From assembly GCF_000708715.2 (NCBI RefSeq), contig NZ_JENB01000022.1, positions 39,144-103,143 of the forward strand: a stretch of DNA of 64,000 nucleotides. The letters run 5' to 3'. The stretch comes from Pseudomonas putida W15Oct28. Its GTDB lineage: Bacteria; Pseudomonadota; Gammaproteobacteria; Pseudomonadales; Pseudomonadaceae. Both the position numbers and the translations under genes were made by a program. Below the pieces are notes generated by a model, which did not search any database, had not been told where the DNA came from, and saw only the letters and a list, made by a program, of their open reading frames with translations. Within the stretch, counting starts at the first letter, position 1. Each line of letters starts with the position of its first letter. Positions 40,410 to 53,000 of this stretch are shown here, piece by piece.

Positions 40410-42574
40410 GCCTGGGCTCCTTGCAGTTTGGCCAGCGCGGCATCGCGGGTGTCATCGATGACGATGCGCCCGCCGTCCAGCACCAGGATGCGGTCGACCC
40501 GTTGCAACACGCTCAGGCGGTGGGTGGCGATCACCAGGGTACGGCCCTGGCAGAAGCGTTCGAGGTTATCCAGCAGCTTGCGCTCGGTCATGTCGTCCAG
40601 CGACGCGGTCGGTTCGTCCAGCAGCAGTACTTGCGGCTGGCGTACCAGCAGGCGCGACAGCACCAGGGCCTGGCGCTGGCCGCCAGACAAGCCCAGGCCG
40701 CCTTCCAGGATCAGGTGGTCCATGCCCTTGGGCAGGCGGCGGACAAAGTCCAGCGCGCCCGTGGCAGCCAGTGCGGCCACCAGTTCCTGGTCGCTGGCCT
40801 GGCCGGCGCCGAGGGTGAGGTTTTCCCGCAGGGTGCCGTGGAACAAGCGCGCGTACTGTGGCAGCAGGCCCACGTCACGGCGCAGGTCGGCAGGGTCGAG
40901 GTGGCCCATGGCGATGCCGTCCAGGCTGACCTCGCCTTGCACCAGGTCCATGGCCCCTCCCAGGGCTTGCAGCAGGGTCGACTTGCCGGCGCCGTTACGC
41001 CCGAGGACGGCAATGCGTTCGCCCGGCTGGATATCCAGTTGGCCGATGTTCAGTACGGGCGGGGACTCCTCGCTGTAGCGGAAGTTGGCCTGGCGCAGGC
41101 GGTACTCGCCACGAATGGCCGGCAGGTGCACGCGGGCTTCGCCTTCGGGGTGGTCGACCGGTGACTGCATCAGCTTGTCCAGCCCTTGCAGGGCCACCTT
41201 GGCCTGCTGCCAGCGGGTCAGCACATGGGTCAGCTGCGCCAGTGGCGCCATCATCCGTGACGACAGCATCGACGCCGCCACCAGGCTACCGGTGGTGAGG
41301 TCGCCGGCGATGACCATCGGTGCGCCGACCACGATGACCACGGCAAACACCGCGCCCTGCACGTTCTGGGTCCAGGTCACCAGGCCATTGGTGAGGGTGC
41401 GCAGGCGCAGGTTGGTGTGGGCGCAGGCGGCGTTGTACTGGTTCCACTGCCGCTCGAAGCGTGCTTCGGCCTGCAGTGCCTTGATCTCGTCCAGGCCCTG
41501 GATGCTTTCCACCAGCATGGCGTTGCGCAGCGCCGATTCACGCATCGAGGCGTTGGCATACCTGGCCAGACGCCGTTGTGCCAGCAGCCCGGGCAACACC
41601 ATGGCCAGCAGCGCAACCAGCGGGATGATCACCAGCACGCCGCCGATCAGCCAGAATACGAACAGGAACAGCAGGAAGAACGGCAGGTCGGCCAGGGCCG
41701 TGGCGGTACTGGAGGTGATCAGGTCGCGGATCGATTCCAGCTCGCGCAGCTGCGAGATGAACGAGCCGGTGGACTTCGGCCGTACCGAGTTGCGCAGGCG
41801 CAGGGCATGCCCGTAGACCAGGTCGCTCACCCGCAGGTCGGCGCGTTTGCCGAGCAGGTCGGTCACCTTCAGCCGCAACAGGCGCATGCTGAAGTCGAAC
41901 ACCAGCGCCAGCACCACGCCACCGAACAGCACGTACAGGGTTGGCAGCGACTCGGCCGGGATCACCCGGTCGTACACCTGCATCGAAAACAGAACCCCCG
42001 CGAGGGCCAATACGTTGGCCACCAGCGAGGCGACCATCACCTGCCCATAGGGGCGCAGGTCGCGCAGCACGATGCGGGCAAACCAGTGGCGGTCGTAGGG
42101 CGCGGTGTAGTCATCGGTGCGCACATCGCGCAGCGGCCGTGCCGGGCGCAGCAGGGCGACGCGGTTGATGCGGCCCTTGAGGGTGTCGCGGGGCAGGCGA
42201 GAGGTCAGGCCCTGGTCGCCAGCGAACACCACCGCCAGGTCGTCCTCTTCGGTGACCGACTCGACCACCGCCAGCTGGCCGTCATCCAGTTCCAGCACCA
42301 GCGGTGTACGCCACTGTCGCAACCCCTTGGCATCGAAGCGCACGAAGCGCAGGGCCAGGCCGGCCTGGCGCGCCATGTGGCGAAGGATCTCGTCCAGCGG
42401 GCGGGCATCCTCGACGGCGGCCAGGCGAATACGCTGGGGCGACACGTCCAGGCGGTAGTGGTGCGCTACCTGCAGCATCACTTCCAGCCAAGGCCCAAGG
42501 TCTGGTCGATGAGGCGCTTCGGCCGCTGGGGCAGTGGGTTGTTCAGGCAGGGTCACATTGATCGAATCGGTCAT
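40406..42574 (-). CDS. type I secretion ABC transporter with degenerate C39-like domain
   Basis: A 722-residue ABC exporter of the HlyB/LapB type. Residues about 25-150 are a C39-peptidase-like domain in which the catalytic Cys is missing (QVAHHYRLDVSPQRIRLAA), so it should bind the substrate instead of cutting it. Membrane helices span about 170-440. The ATPase domain shows Walker A GRNGAGKST, signature LSGGQRQALVLSRLL, Walker B VLLLDEPTASLDD and the switch His in IATHRLS. Four-base overlaps with the genes on both sides show a tightly coupled operon. It should export LapF through the HlyD- and TolC-like partners. Confidence 0.95.
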   Translation of the reverse strand: MTDSINVTLPEQPTAPAAEAPHRPDLGPWLEVMLQVAHHYRLDVSPQRIRLAAVEDARPLDEILRHMARQAGLALRFVRFDAKGLRQWRTPLVLELDDGQLAVVESVTEEDDLAVVFAGDQGLTSRLPRDTLKGRINRVALLRPARPLRDVRTDDYTAPYDRHWFARIVLRDLRPYGQVMVASLVANVLALAGVLFSMQVYDRVIPAESLPTLYVLFGGVVLALVFDFSMRLLRLKVTDLLGKRADLRVSDLVYGHALRLRNSVRPKSTGSFISQLRELESIRDLITSSTATALADLPFFLLFLFVFWLIGGVLVIIPLVALLAMVLPGLLAQRRLARYANASMRESALRNAMLVESIQGLDEIKALQAEARFERQWNQYNAACAHTNLRLRTLTNGLVTWTQNVQGAVFAVVIVVGAPMVIAGDLTTGSLVAASMLSSRMMAPLAQLTHVLTRWQQAKVALQGLDKLMQSPVDHPEGEARVHLPAIRGEYRLRQANFRYSEESPPVLNIGQLDIQPGERIAVLGRNGAGKSTLLQALGGAMDLVQGEVSLDGIAMGHLDPADLRRDVGLLPQYARLFHGTLRENLTLGAGQASDQELVAALAATGALDFVRRLPKGMDHLILEGGLGLSGGQRQALVLSRLLVRQPQVLLLDEPTASLDDMTERKLLDNLERFCQGRTLVIATHRLSVLQRVDRILVLDGGRIVIDDTRDAALAKLQGAQA

Positions 42575-44007
42575 GGCTGGATCTCCACCCCTTGCAGGTT
42601 GCGCCCCTCAAGGCCAAAGGCCGTGCGCAGGGCGCCGGTGTTGTACAGGCAGTCGACATCCAGGCGCAGCAGGTCGGAGCGGGTGCCGGCGAGTTCGAAG
42701 CGTGACTGGTAGATCTCCTGCTCGGCGTTGAGCAGGTCGAGCAGCGGCCGCGTGCCCAGGTCCAGGTACTGGCGGCCGTAAAGCATGCGTGCTTCCTGGA
42801 TGCTGACCTGGCGCGCTTCCAGCGAAGTCAGTCGGCGGCCCAGCCCGGAGGTTTGTGCCATGGCCTCGGCCAGGCCACGACGGGCTTGCAGGCGGGCCGC
42901 GTCTTCGGCGGAGTCGGCGGCGGTCAGGGCGTGACCGGCTGCGCGGCTGCGGGCACTGATGGCACCCCCTTGATAGATGGGCACCTCGACGTTCAGGTAG
43001 ATGCCCGCCTGGGTGCGGTCCATGCGTGAGTTGTCGCGGTTGTAGTCGTTGTCCAGGTAGTGGTTGACCTGTGGTTGCAACGACAGGGTCGGGTAGGCCT
43101 CGGCCTTGGCCTGGGCCAGCTCGGCCTGGCCCTGAGCGCGCTGGGCCAGGGCCATCAGCACGGCAGGCAGGCGGTCATCGCCTTGCGAGGGCCGCTTGCA
43201 GGCCTGGTTCAGCGCTGCTGGCGAATCCTCGGCCAGCGCCGGTGGGGTGATGCGCCCCATCAGTGCCGCCAGGGTCGAACGCCAGCGCTCGTACTGCGAC
43301 TGGTATTCCTCAAGCGTGGCGCGGGCGCTTTCCACACGGGACTCGGCCTGCACCACGTCGGAACGGGTACTGGCGCCCATGTCGCTGCGCTGGCGGGCCA
43401 TGCCGGCAATGTCGCCCACCCCGCGGATCTGGTCGCGGGCAATGGTCATCAATTGTTCATAGCGGCGGGTTTCGATCCAGGCGTAGGCCGTGTCGCGCGC
43501 CAGCTCGTCGACCACCAGCAGGATGTTGGCCTGGGCGCGGGCGGCGGCAGCCTGGGCGGCGTTGACGGCGCTGTCGACCTTGCCGAAGTCGTAGAGCATC
43601 TGCTTTAGCGACAGGTTCAGGGCCTGGCTGTTGCGGTCGCCGCCATAACCGGTGTCATAACCGGTGCGGATACCGCCGGAAATCTGCGGGTAATACCCGG
43701 CGCGGGCGACGTTGATGCCTTCGCCCTGCTTGTAGAGGTTGCCGATGGCTTCGGCGATGCTCGGGTGCCATTGCGCGGCCTGCAGCACCGCGTCGGTCAG
43801 CCCCAGCCGCTCGCCACTGGCGACCGGGGCCATGCCGGTGGGGGGGCGTGCGGGCACCGCTTCGGGCGCATCGCGTAGCAGCGATGGCCCGATCTGGCGC
43901 AGTTGGGGGTCTATATCATCGGCTGCCTGGGCAGCCGGGTGGAAGTTCAGGGCCAGGAGCCCGAAGGCTCCCAGCAACAGCGGTGACAGCGGACTGCTTC
44001 GCTTCAC
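42571..44007 (-). CDS. type I secretion outer-membrane protein (TolC family)
   Basis: A 478-residue TolC-like outer-membrane channel. The start is a GTG at 44007 with AAGGGA upstream. A signal peptide is present (about 1-28, cleavage after AQA in HPAAQAADD). Two repeats of the OEP domain follow, with long helices; GYYPQISGGIRTGYDTGYGG and AYPTLSLQPQVNHYLDND mark the starts of the barrel strands, and ARMLYGRQYLDLGTRPLLDLLNAEQEIY the second half. It resembles LapE of the LapA exporter. It lies 63 bases after lapF, across a palindromic hairpin, and heads the exporter operon. Confidence 0.95.
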   Translation of the reverse strand: MKRSSPLSPLLLGAFGLLALNFHPAAQAADDIDPQLRQIGPSLLRDAPEAVPARPPTGMAPVASGERLGLTDAVLQAAQWHPSIAEAIGNLYKQGEGINVARAGYYPQISGGIRTGYDTGYGGDRNSQALNLSLKQMLYDFGKVDSAVNAAQAAAARAQANILLVVDELARDTAYAWIETRRYEQLMTIARDQIRGVGDIAGMARQRSDMGASTRSDVVQAESRVESARATLEEYQSQYERWRSTLAALMGRITPPALAEDSPAALNQACKRPSQGDDRLPAVLMALAQRAQGQAELAQAKAEAYPTLSLQPQVNHYLDNDYNRDNSRMDRTQAGIYLNVEVPIYQGGAISARSRAAGHALTAADSAEDAARLQARRGLAEAMAQTSGLGRRLTSLEARQVSIQEARMLYGRQYLDLGTRPLLDLLNAEQEIYQSRFELAGTRSDLLRLDVDCLYNTGALRTAFGLEGRNLQGVEIQP

Positions 44008-44035
44008 ATAGTTCCCTTACTGCTGGTCGTCCTTG

Positions 44036-44057
44036 CCGCCGGGCATATGCCCGGCGG
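44036..44057. repeat. perfect palindrome between lapF and the exporter genes
   Basis: CCGCCGGGC and GCCCGGCGG form a 9-bp GC-only stem around ATAT. It sits between the lapF stop and the TolC-type start. Without a T-run it is not a classical terminator. It may stabilise the lapF transcript end or weaken read-through into the exporter genes, which would match the need for far more adhesin than exporter. Confidence 0.75.
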
Positions 44058-44070
44058 GTTTGCAGCGGCC

Positions 44071-47000
44071 TCAGACCACATGGATACCGTTCTGTACCCA
44101 CAGGTGATGGCTTGGATCCTCCTGGGCCGTGTATTGGTTATAGTCGATACCGTCGGCAGTTTGGTTCCCGACCAGCGTCCAGTTGTCCGTCATGTGAACC
44201 GAGTCTTTTTCGTCCCCCTTGATGATCAGCGTGTCGGTGCCGGTTTCGGTGATGGCCACCACGTCCGCGAGGTTGAGCGTCAGCGCCACCGAACTGGTGT
44301 CGTTGAGGTCGATGACTTCGATGTCATGCACGCGCCCGGCCAGGTTGCCCAGGTCGATGCTGGCATCGCCGCCGCCCCACAGCAGGGTGTCGGTACCGGT
44401 GCCGCCCTCGACACTGGCGAAGTTCTGGTCAACCACCACCAGGGTGTCGTTGCCCGCACCACCCTGCAGGGTGATATGGCCACCCTGGCTGCCATCGAGG
44501 TGGTCGTTGCCGTCGGTGCCGGCGATCACATCGGTAGCGGCTGCCAGGCTGGCCAGCGCTACGGCCTCGTCACCGGTGTCGGCCTGCAGTGAAGTGAAGG
44601 TGGTGAGGCCGGCAGCATTGTCCAGGTTGACGGTCAGTGTCGCGGTGTCGGTGGTGCCGTTCGGGTGGGTCAGCTCGTAGGTGAAGGTGTCGTGCTGCCC
44701 GACCACTGCCGAGGTGAGCCCCGCGTTGAGGGTGTAGGTGTAGCTGCCGTCGGCATGCACCAGCAAGGTGCCATAGGTGCCGGCCACGCTCACCCCGTTG
44801 TAGCCCGGGATGGTGTAGGTGTTGGCCGCTGTCAGCACGCTCAGCACGGTCAGTGCGGACCCTACATTGTCATCGCTCAGCAGGTTGCCGGTAGCCGCGG
44901 TAGCACTGCCCACCACGAATTGATCCAGGTGCGTGGCCGTGGCATTGACGGTGGTGGTGATCGAGCTGAGCAGCCCGATGCCGCCTGCCGACACTTTCAC
45001 GTGGTAGGTGCCTGGCCCCTGGTCCTGGAAGGTATAGCCGGCACCTCCGCCCAGCAAGCTGACCAGCGAGCCCCCGTTCACGACCTGCACCGACACGTAC
45101 AGGCCGGTCGCCGGGTTGAGCTTGAGCAGCTCGATGGTGGTGCCGTTGAGCAGGCTCAGGAGGTTGGTGGAGTTAACCACCACCTGCAGGTCGGTCACGG
45201 TATTGGCAGCGACCGTGGTGGTGTACGTGGCCGAGCGCGAACCGATTACCGGCAGGCTGAGCGGCGTGAACGTGGTGGACGAGGTGGTTTCCGGGTTGAC
45301 CAGGGTGATATGGCTGCTGCCCACGTCGTTGACCGCATCCACTACCGTGGCCGGCGCACCGTAGTTGGTGTTGCTCCAGATCTCCGTGGCTTGCGGGCTG
45401 TCGATGCGTACATACAGGTTGGCCGCATCGGACAGGCCGTTCGGGTGCACCAGCTGGTAGCTGAACACATCCACCTTGCCGACGCTGCCTGGGCTGCCGT
45501 TCGGGGTGTAGGTGTAGCTGCCGTCACCGTGGATCACCAGGGTGCCGTACAGGCCCTGCACCGTGGTGGCAGTGCCAGCGGCAACGTAGCTGCCGTTCTT
45601 CAGCACTTGCAGCACAGCGCCGCTGTCCGGGCCACGGGCATCCACGGTGCCATCGGTGCCGACATCGGTGATGACGTTGCCGGAGGTGGGGGTGCCGGTA
45701 CCGGTGAACTGGGTCAGGCTGGTGGCCGTGATGTCCAGCGAGGTGGTCACGTTGGTTACCAGGCCGATACCACCACTGCCGACGGTCAGGCGATAGTCAC
45801 CGGCTTGCAGGGTACCGATATCGACCTGCAGGCCGAGCGGCAGCACGATAAGGTCGAGCAGGCCCTGATTGTTGCCGGTGGCGATGGTCACCCAGGCGCC
45901 GGTAGCGTCCTTCACCTGCAGGGTGAACGTGGAGTTGTTGAGCAATGCCAGCACGCTGTTGGTGGTCAGCGTGAGCGTCGGGTCCACTGTCGTGCCTGCT
46001 GCCACGGTCCAGGTATACGTCTTGGTGAAACCCGATATCAGCGTGGTGAAGCTGTCGGTATAGGTTTTTGTAGCGCTGACCGGTACCAGGTTGACCGTTG
46101 CCGTCGCCAGGTTGTCACTGGCGATGACCGGCGCGTTGGCGTCCACATCCGGCGCGGTGACGTTGACGTTGCCCGACACGTTGCCGCGCGGGTCGCTGAC
46201 GGTTACCGAGAGGACCTGGCCGTTGTCCTGAGGCGGGTTCAGGGTCACGGTGAAGACGCCGTCCGGCTGCACCGTGGCGGTTTGCAGCACGGTACCGTTG
46301 GCGCTGCGCACGGTCACGGTGGCACCCACTTCGCCGGTACCGGTGAGGGTACCGCCATCGGCACTGAACAGCAGGTTGCCGGCAGCCGCAGGCGGGGTCA
46401 GGTCCGGTGCGGTCAGCGCGGTGCCGGTGGACACGTTGCCGGCGCTGTCGGTGAGGGTGACGCTCAGTGCCTGGTTGTCGATCTGCGCGGCGGTCAGGCT
46501 GACCACGAACAGGCCGTTGCTGCCCACCGTCGCGGTACCCAGCACCGTCCCGGCACTGTTGCGCACGGTAACCGTGCTGCCGATCTGGCCAGAGCCGCTG
46601 ACTGCGGTACCGTTGGCGTTGATGGTGGCCAGCGGGGCGGCTGGCGGGGTGGTGTCCGGTGCGGTCACGCTGGTGCTACCGGACAAGTTGCCCGCAGCAT
46701 CGGCCTGGCGCACCACCAGCAGTTGCCCGTCGTTCTGTGGCGAGGTCAGGGTGATGGTGAAGGTGCCGTCGGGTTGCACCACGCCGGTACCGACCTGGCC
46801 GTTCGGGCCTTGGACCGTTACGGTCGCGCCCGCTTCACCGTTACCGGTAAGCACGGTACCCGTGCCGTTGACGGCCACGTTGGTCGGTGCGACCGGTGGC
46901 TGCAGGTCGGCGGCGGTGTAGCTGGTACTGCCGGACACATTACCCGCAGCGTCGGCCTGGCTCACGCCCAGGACCTGGCCGTTGAGCTGCGGGGCGTTCA

Positions 47001-50000
47001 GGTTGACGGTGAACACACCACCGCCATTCACCACCGCCGTACCGAGCACGTTGTTGCTGGCGTCGCGCACGGTCACTGTGGCCCCGGCTTCACCGGTGCC
47101 GGTCAGCACCAGGCCATTGACGGACAGGTTGGTCACCAGCGGGTTGGCCGGTGGCGTGATGTCGCCCGCTTGCAGGAAGGTCGGCTGGGATTCGCCGCCC
47201 ACCAGTGCAACAGCAGTCACCGAAATGTGCTGGCCGTTGAGCTGGGCTGTGTTCAGCGTCAGGGTAAAGGTGCCGTTAAGAGTAGCGCCGCCTGTGCCGA
47301 TCAGGTTGCCTGCGGCATCGTAGACGCGGATGCCAACGCCGCTTGGCGCATTGCCTGTCAGGGTGAGGCCGTCGCTGCCCAAGGTCACGTCGGTCGGCGG
47401 CACGGGCGGTGCGATCAGTGGGGTGACGTAGGTCGCGACGGCGGAGGTGTTGAAACCGTCGGACTGCGTCACACCCAACGTCGCGAGAATGCCGGCAGGG
47501 GGGACCAGCGTTATCTGGAAGTTGCCTGCAGCATCCACCGTACCGGTGCCGAGCACGGTTCCACCACGGCTGACGGTGACGGTGGCATTGGGCTCGCCCT
47601 TGCCGGTCAGCACGTCGAAGGTGTTGTTGATGGCCATGTCAGTGACCACGGCAGGCGGCGAGGTGTCGTTGGTCTGGTAGGGGACAACCACCGAGGCGTT
47701 GCCGGCATCGTCCGTGGACACCACCGTCAGCAGTTGGCCGTTGTTTTGCGCCGGGCTGATCGGCACCGTGAACTGGCCGTTCTCACCTACTTCCACCGAG
47801 CCCACGATGTTGTTGTTCGGGCCGCGCACTGTAATGGTGGTGCCGGCTTCGGCCGTACCGGTCATCGACGTGCCAGCCGGGTTGAGCAACAGGTTGCTCG
47901 GTTGCACCGGTGGCGTAAGGTCTGGGGCGAACACTGCCAGTGGCGCCGAAGGGTTGCCGGTGGGGTCCTGGGCGATGATGGTCAGCGTTTCGCCGTTGAT
48001 TTGCGGGTTGTTGAGGTTGAGGACAAAGGTGCCGTCCGGATCGACCGTGACCTGGCCCAGCAGGTCGCCGTTGTTGTTGACCACGGTCACCCGGGTGCCG
48101 GCTTCGGCGGTACCGACCAACTGGGTGCCACTGTTGTTGATGGTGGCAATTACTCCAGCCGGTGGGGTGATATCCACCGCCGTGACGGTGCTGACCACCG
48201 ATATGTTGTCCTTGCCGTCGGTCAGGGTTACCTGCAGCACCTGGCCATTCAACTGTGGCGAATCCAGTTCGACCACGAAGATGCCGTTGGCAGCCACCAC
48301 GGCCGTGCCGATCAGCTCGGTACCGACGTACACCTTCACCGTGGCGCCCGCTTCGCCGACACCGCCAAGTTCAGTGCCCGCCGCATTGAGCCGCAGCTCG
48401 GTTGCGGCTGCCGGCGGCGTGTGGTCCGGGGCCAGCACGGTGACTGGCAGGCTGATGTTGCCGGGTGGGTCGGCCTGCAACACCGACAGCGCTTCGCGGT
48501 TGATTTGCGCTGGCGTCAGTTCGACGCGGAAGGAGCCGTCTGCCAGCACCGTGCCGGTACCCAGCACGGTACCGGCGGCGTTGCTTACGGTGACCGTCGC
48601 GCCCGCTTCGCCTCGGCCGAAGACCACGCTGCCATCGGTGGTGATGTCCACCTCGGTGAGCGGGGCCGGCGGCGTGAAGTCCGGCGTCTGCAGTGTTGCC
48701 ACTGCCGACACGTTACCCGCCCCATCGGCCTGGGTGACGCTGAGCAGTTCGGCGTTGCCCAATGCCGGGCTCAGGGTGAGGGTGAAGTGGCCGCTGGCAT
48801 CGACGATGGCGCTGCCGATTTCCTCGCCGGCGGGGTTGGTCACGGTCACCTGCGCGCCGACTTCGCCGCGGCCCGTGATGGTGACGCCATCACTGGAGAT
48901 GGCCAGCTCGCTGGGTGCTGCAGGGGGTGTGGTATCCGCTGCGGTGATGGCGCTGGCGGCGGACTGGTTGCCTGCCGCATCGGTCAGCACCACGTGCACC
49001 TGCTGGCCGTTGGCCTGAGGCGATGCGAAGCTGACCTGGAAGGTGCCGTCGGCGCGCACCGTTGTGCTGCCCAGCACAGTGCCATCGGCGGCGAGTACGC
49101 GGACAGTTGCACCCGCCTCGCCGGTACCGTTGAGCAGGCTGCCTCCTCCGGCGAAGGCCAGGTTGGCGGCGGCATCCGGCGCCACCCGGTCAGGGGCGGT
49201 GAGGCTGACGCTGTTGGACTCGTTGCCCGCGACGTCGGACTGGCTGGCGCTGAGTTGTTCGCCGTTGATCTGTGCGGTGCCCAGGGTGACGCTGAAGTTG
49301 CCGCTGGCATCAACCACGGCGGTGCCCAGGTCGATACCGCCTTCGCCAATCACGGTGACGGTAGCGCCCGGTTCACCGCGGCCACTGAGTACCAGGCCGT
49401 CGTTGGACAGCACCAGGTTGGTCAGCGCCTGCGGTGCTGTGGTGTCCGGTGCCAGCAGGGTGGCCGGCAGCGAGACTGCGCCGTCGCTGCCGGTGGCGCT
49501 GACTTGCAGCACTTCACCGTTGGCCTGGGCACTGCCCAGGTTGACGGTGAAGGTACCGTCGTTGGCTACCGGGCTGCTGCCCAGCAATACGCCGTTGGGG
49601 CCATACACCTTGACCGTGCTGCCCACCGCTGCGGTACCGGTCACAGACAGGCCGTCGGCGGCCAGCACCAGGTTGTCTGGCGTTGCCGGTGCCAGAAGGC
49701 CCGGCGCGGTGACGTTTTGCGCAGGGGAGACGTTCTGTGCGGCATCAGCCTGAACCACGCTGAGGCTTTCACCGGTGAGTGCGGCCGGCGACAGGGCCAC
49801 GCTGAAGTGGCCGTCGGCGCCGACCGTGGCAGTGCCCAGCACGGTATTGTCGGGTGCCCGCACGGTGACCGTTGCACCGGCTTCGCCATTCCCCGTGAGG
49901 GTGGCGCCACTGGCGGAGACCGCCAGGTTGGTCACGGCCGCTGGCGGCGTGGTGTCGGCTGCGGTGTAAGGCGCGGCCGGCGACACGTTGCCCGCCGCGT

Positions 50001-53000
50001 CGGTGGCGGTTACCTGCAGGCTCTGGCCATTGGTCTGGGCGCTGTTCAGGGTGACCTGGAAGGTGCCGTTGCTGCCGGCGACCGCCGTGCCCAGCACGTT
50101 GCCGCTGGCATCGCGCACGGTCACGGTACTGCCGGCCTCGGCATTACCGGTCAGTTGCAGCCCGGTGGCCGCCAGCGCCAGTGCAGTCGGTGCAGCGGGT
50201 GGGGTGAAGTCCGGCGCGGTGACTGCCACGGCGGTGGAGGTGTTGTTGCCCGCGTCGGTCTGCGTCACGCTCAGGTGCTGGGCGTTGAGCTGGGCGCTGT
50301 CCAGGGTCAGGGTGAAGCTGCCGTTGGCGGCCACCAGGCCGGTGCCGATGATGGTGCCATCCGGGCCGCGCACGGTGACTGTGGCGCCGGCTTCGCCCAG
50401 GCCGGTCAGGGTCAGGCCGTTGTTGTTCAGCGCCACGTTGGTCAGCGGTGCGGGTGGGGTCAGGTCCGGGGTCGTCACATTGACGGCTGGCGACGTGTTG
50501 CCGGCGGCATCCACTTGCGTGACACCGATGGCCTGGCCGTTGGCTTGCGGGGTGTCGAAGGTCACCGTGAAGCGACCGTCGGCGCCCACCGTGGCGGTAC
50601 CCAGCACGCTGCCGGCGGCGTTGCGCACCTGCACCGTAGCGCCCACTTCACCGCTGCCGGACAGCTGCCGGCCGTCCTGGCTCAAGGCCGGGTTGGTGAT
50701 GGCGGCGGGTGGCGTGCGGTCTGGCGTGGCCAGGCTGGCCGGGCCGGAGACGTTGCCGGCAGCATCGCTGAGGGTGACCTGCAGCGGGCTGCCGGTGGTT
50801 TGCGCGCTGGGCAGGGTGACCTGGAACTGGCCGTTCTGGTTGACGGTACCGGTGGCCAGGACAGCGCCACTGGCATCGCGAATGGTCACTGTGGCGCCGG
50901 CCTCGCCCTGGCCACTGAGCACGGTAGCCGCGCTGTTCAGGCTGAGGTTGCTGGCCGCCAGCGGTGCTTGCAGGTCGGGTGCCTGCACGCTGGCTGCCAA
51001 CGATACGTTACCGGCGGCGTCGGCCTGGGTGACGATCAGGTTCTGGCCGTTTGCCGCAGCCGGGGAGAGGTTGACGCTGTACAAGCCATTGTTGCCAACC
51101 ACGGCGCTGCCGAGCAGGGTGCCCTGAGCGTCGGTGACCCGCACGGTCGCGCCCACTTCACCCTGGCCGGTCAGCGTGCTGCCGGTGCGGTCGATGTCTG
51201 CGGTAGGTGCGTTTGGCGCGGTGGTGTCGTTGGCGACTAAGGTGGCCGGAACCGATGGCTGGCCATCGGCGCCGATACGTGCGCTGACCTGCAAGGTTTG
51301 CGCGTTGAGCTGGGCGTTGCCGAAGAACACCCGGAAGGAGCCATCGCTGCCCACCGTCGCGGTGCCCAAGGTGGCGCCGCCGGAAGTCACGGTAATCAGC
51401 GAGCCGACCGTGCCGGTACCCGTCAGCACGAAGCCGTCGGCACTGATGGCCAAGCCTGCAGGCGTTGCCACCTCGGTGCCGGTCGGGCCGGTCAGGGTAA
51501 CGCCATCGGACTCATTGCCGGCAGGGTCGATGACCACCACGCTGACTTGATCGCCCGAGGTCAACGGCGGGTTGACCGGTATCACGAAGGTGCCATCCGG
51601 GCCGGCAGTTGTCGTGCCGAGGTCGTCGCCGGTGACCGGGTCGCGGATGACCACGGTGCTACCCGGCTCGGCGGTACCGCCAATGGTGCTGCCATCCGGG
51701 CTCACGGTCACGCCGGTAGCGGGTTCCGGGTCGGTGTTGTCTGGTGCGGTGACGGTAATCGGCGCCGAGCTGTTGCCAGCCGGGTCGGTGACGATCACGG
51801 TCACGGTTTCGCCGTTGTTCTGGGTGGTCGGCAGCGTCACGCTGAAGCTGCCGTCGGCATTCACCGGAACCGTGGTTTCCACGCCAGCGCCGTCACGCAC
51901 GGTCACGGTTTCTGCACCCGGCGCGTTGCCGCTGACGGTAGTGCCATCCTCGCTGACCTCAACCCCGGTCGGCAGGGCCGGTGGGGTGATGTCCGGTGCA
52001 TTGATCGGTGTGTTGTCGGAAACGTTGCCCGCGGCATCGGTCAGGGTTACCTGCAGGGTCTGGCCATCCAGCTGTGCAGGTGCCAGCGGCACGGTGAAGT
52101 TGCCACCTGCCGGTACTACCACGGTGCCAAGCAGGTCGCCGCCAGCGTTGCGTACTTCAACGGTGCTGCCTGCCTCGCCGGTGCCCTGGATGGCGTTGCC
52201 GCCCGGGGTGATGGTGAGGCCGGCCGGAGCGGTCGGTGCCGTGTTGTCGTCGGCGGTAAAGGTAGCCGACGGCGAGGCATTGCCGCCGCCATCGATCAGC
52301 ACCACCGACAACACTTCGCCGTTGGTCTGGGCGGGGGTCAGTGTCACTTCGAACGTACCGCCTGCACCCACTGGGATGGTGCCCAGCAGGTCGCCTGCAG
52401 CGTTGCGAACCTCGACGGTGCTGCCAGGCTCGCCCTGGCCGCTGAGCAGCGTGCCGGTAGGATCAAGGCCCAGGCCTTGCGCCGGCAGCGGTGCCTCGAA
52501 GTCTGGTGCGGTGACGGTGCCGGCGGGTGAGTCGTTGCCGGCGTTGTCCGCCTGGGTGACGGACAGGGTCTGGCCATTGAGCTGTGGCGGGTCGATGCTC
52601 ACCTGGAAGCTGCCATTGGGCTGAACGGTGGCGGTGCCCAGCACGGTGCCTTCGGCGTTGGTGACGCTCACCTGCGCACCTGGCTCGCCGCTGCCGGTAA
52701 TGGTCCGGCCATCGCCGGACAGGGTCAGGCCGGTCGGGGTAGCCGGCAACTCGGTGTCCGGTGCCGGCAGGTCGACTGCCGCCGACAGGTTGCCGGTCGG
52801 GTCACGCTGCTCCACGGTCAGTGCCTGGCCGTTGGTCTGCGGTGGGGTGAGGGTGATTTCGAACGCACCGTTTTCGCCGACCACGGTGCTGCCCAGCACG
52901 CTGCCGTCCGGCCCGCGCACGGTGACCGTGGCACCGGGTTCGCCGTTGCCGGTGACCGTGGTGCCGGTGCCATCGATGGCCGGGGTGGTGACCACTTGCG

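Noticed and set aside
40406..42574. ABC exporter with a C39-like domain as a bacteriocin exporter
   Set aside because: The catalytic cysteine is missing and no small double-glycine peptide gene is near; the lapF gene upstream is the natural substrate.
44665..51240. A very long open frame on the plus strand (over 2,000 codons) and several others of 400-1,100 codons opposite lapF
   Set aside because: They are exact antisense of the repeated, GC-rich lapF codons, are rich in Gly, Ala, Arg and His in a repeated pattern, have no known domains and break at the repeat period. lapF is the real gene.
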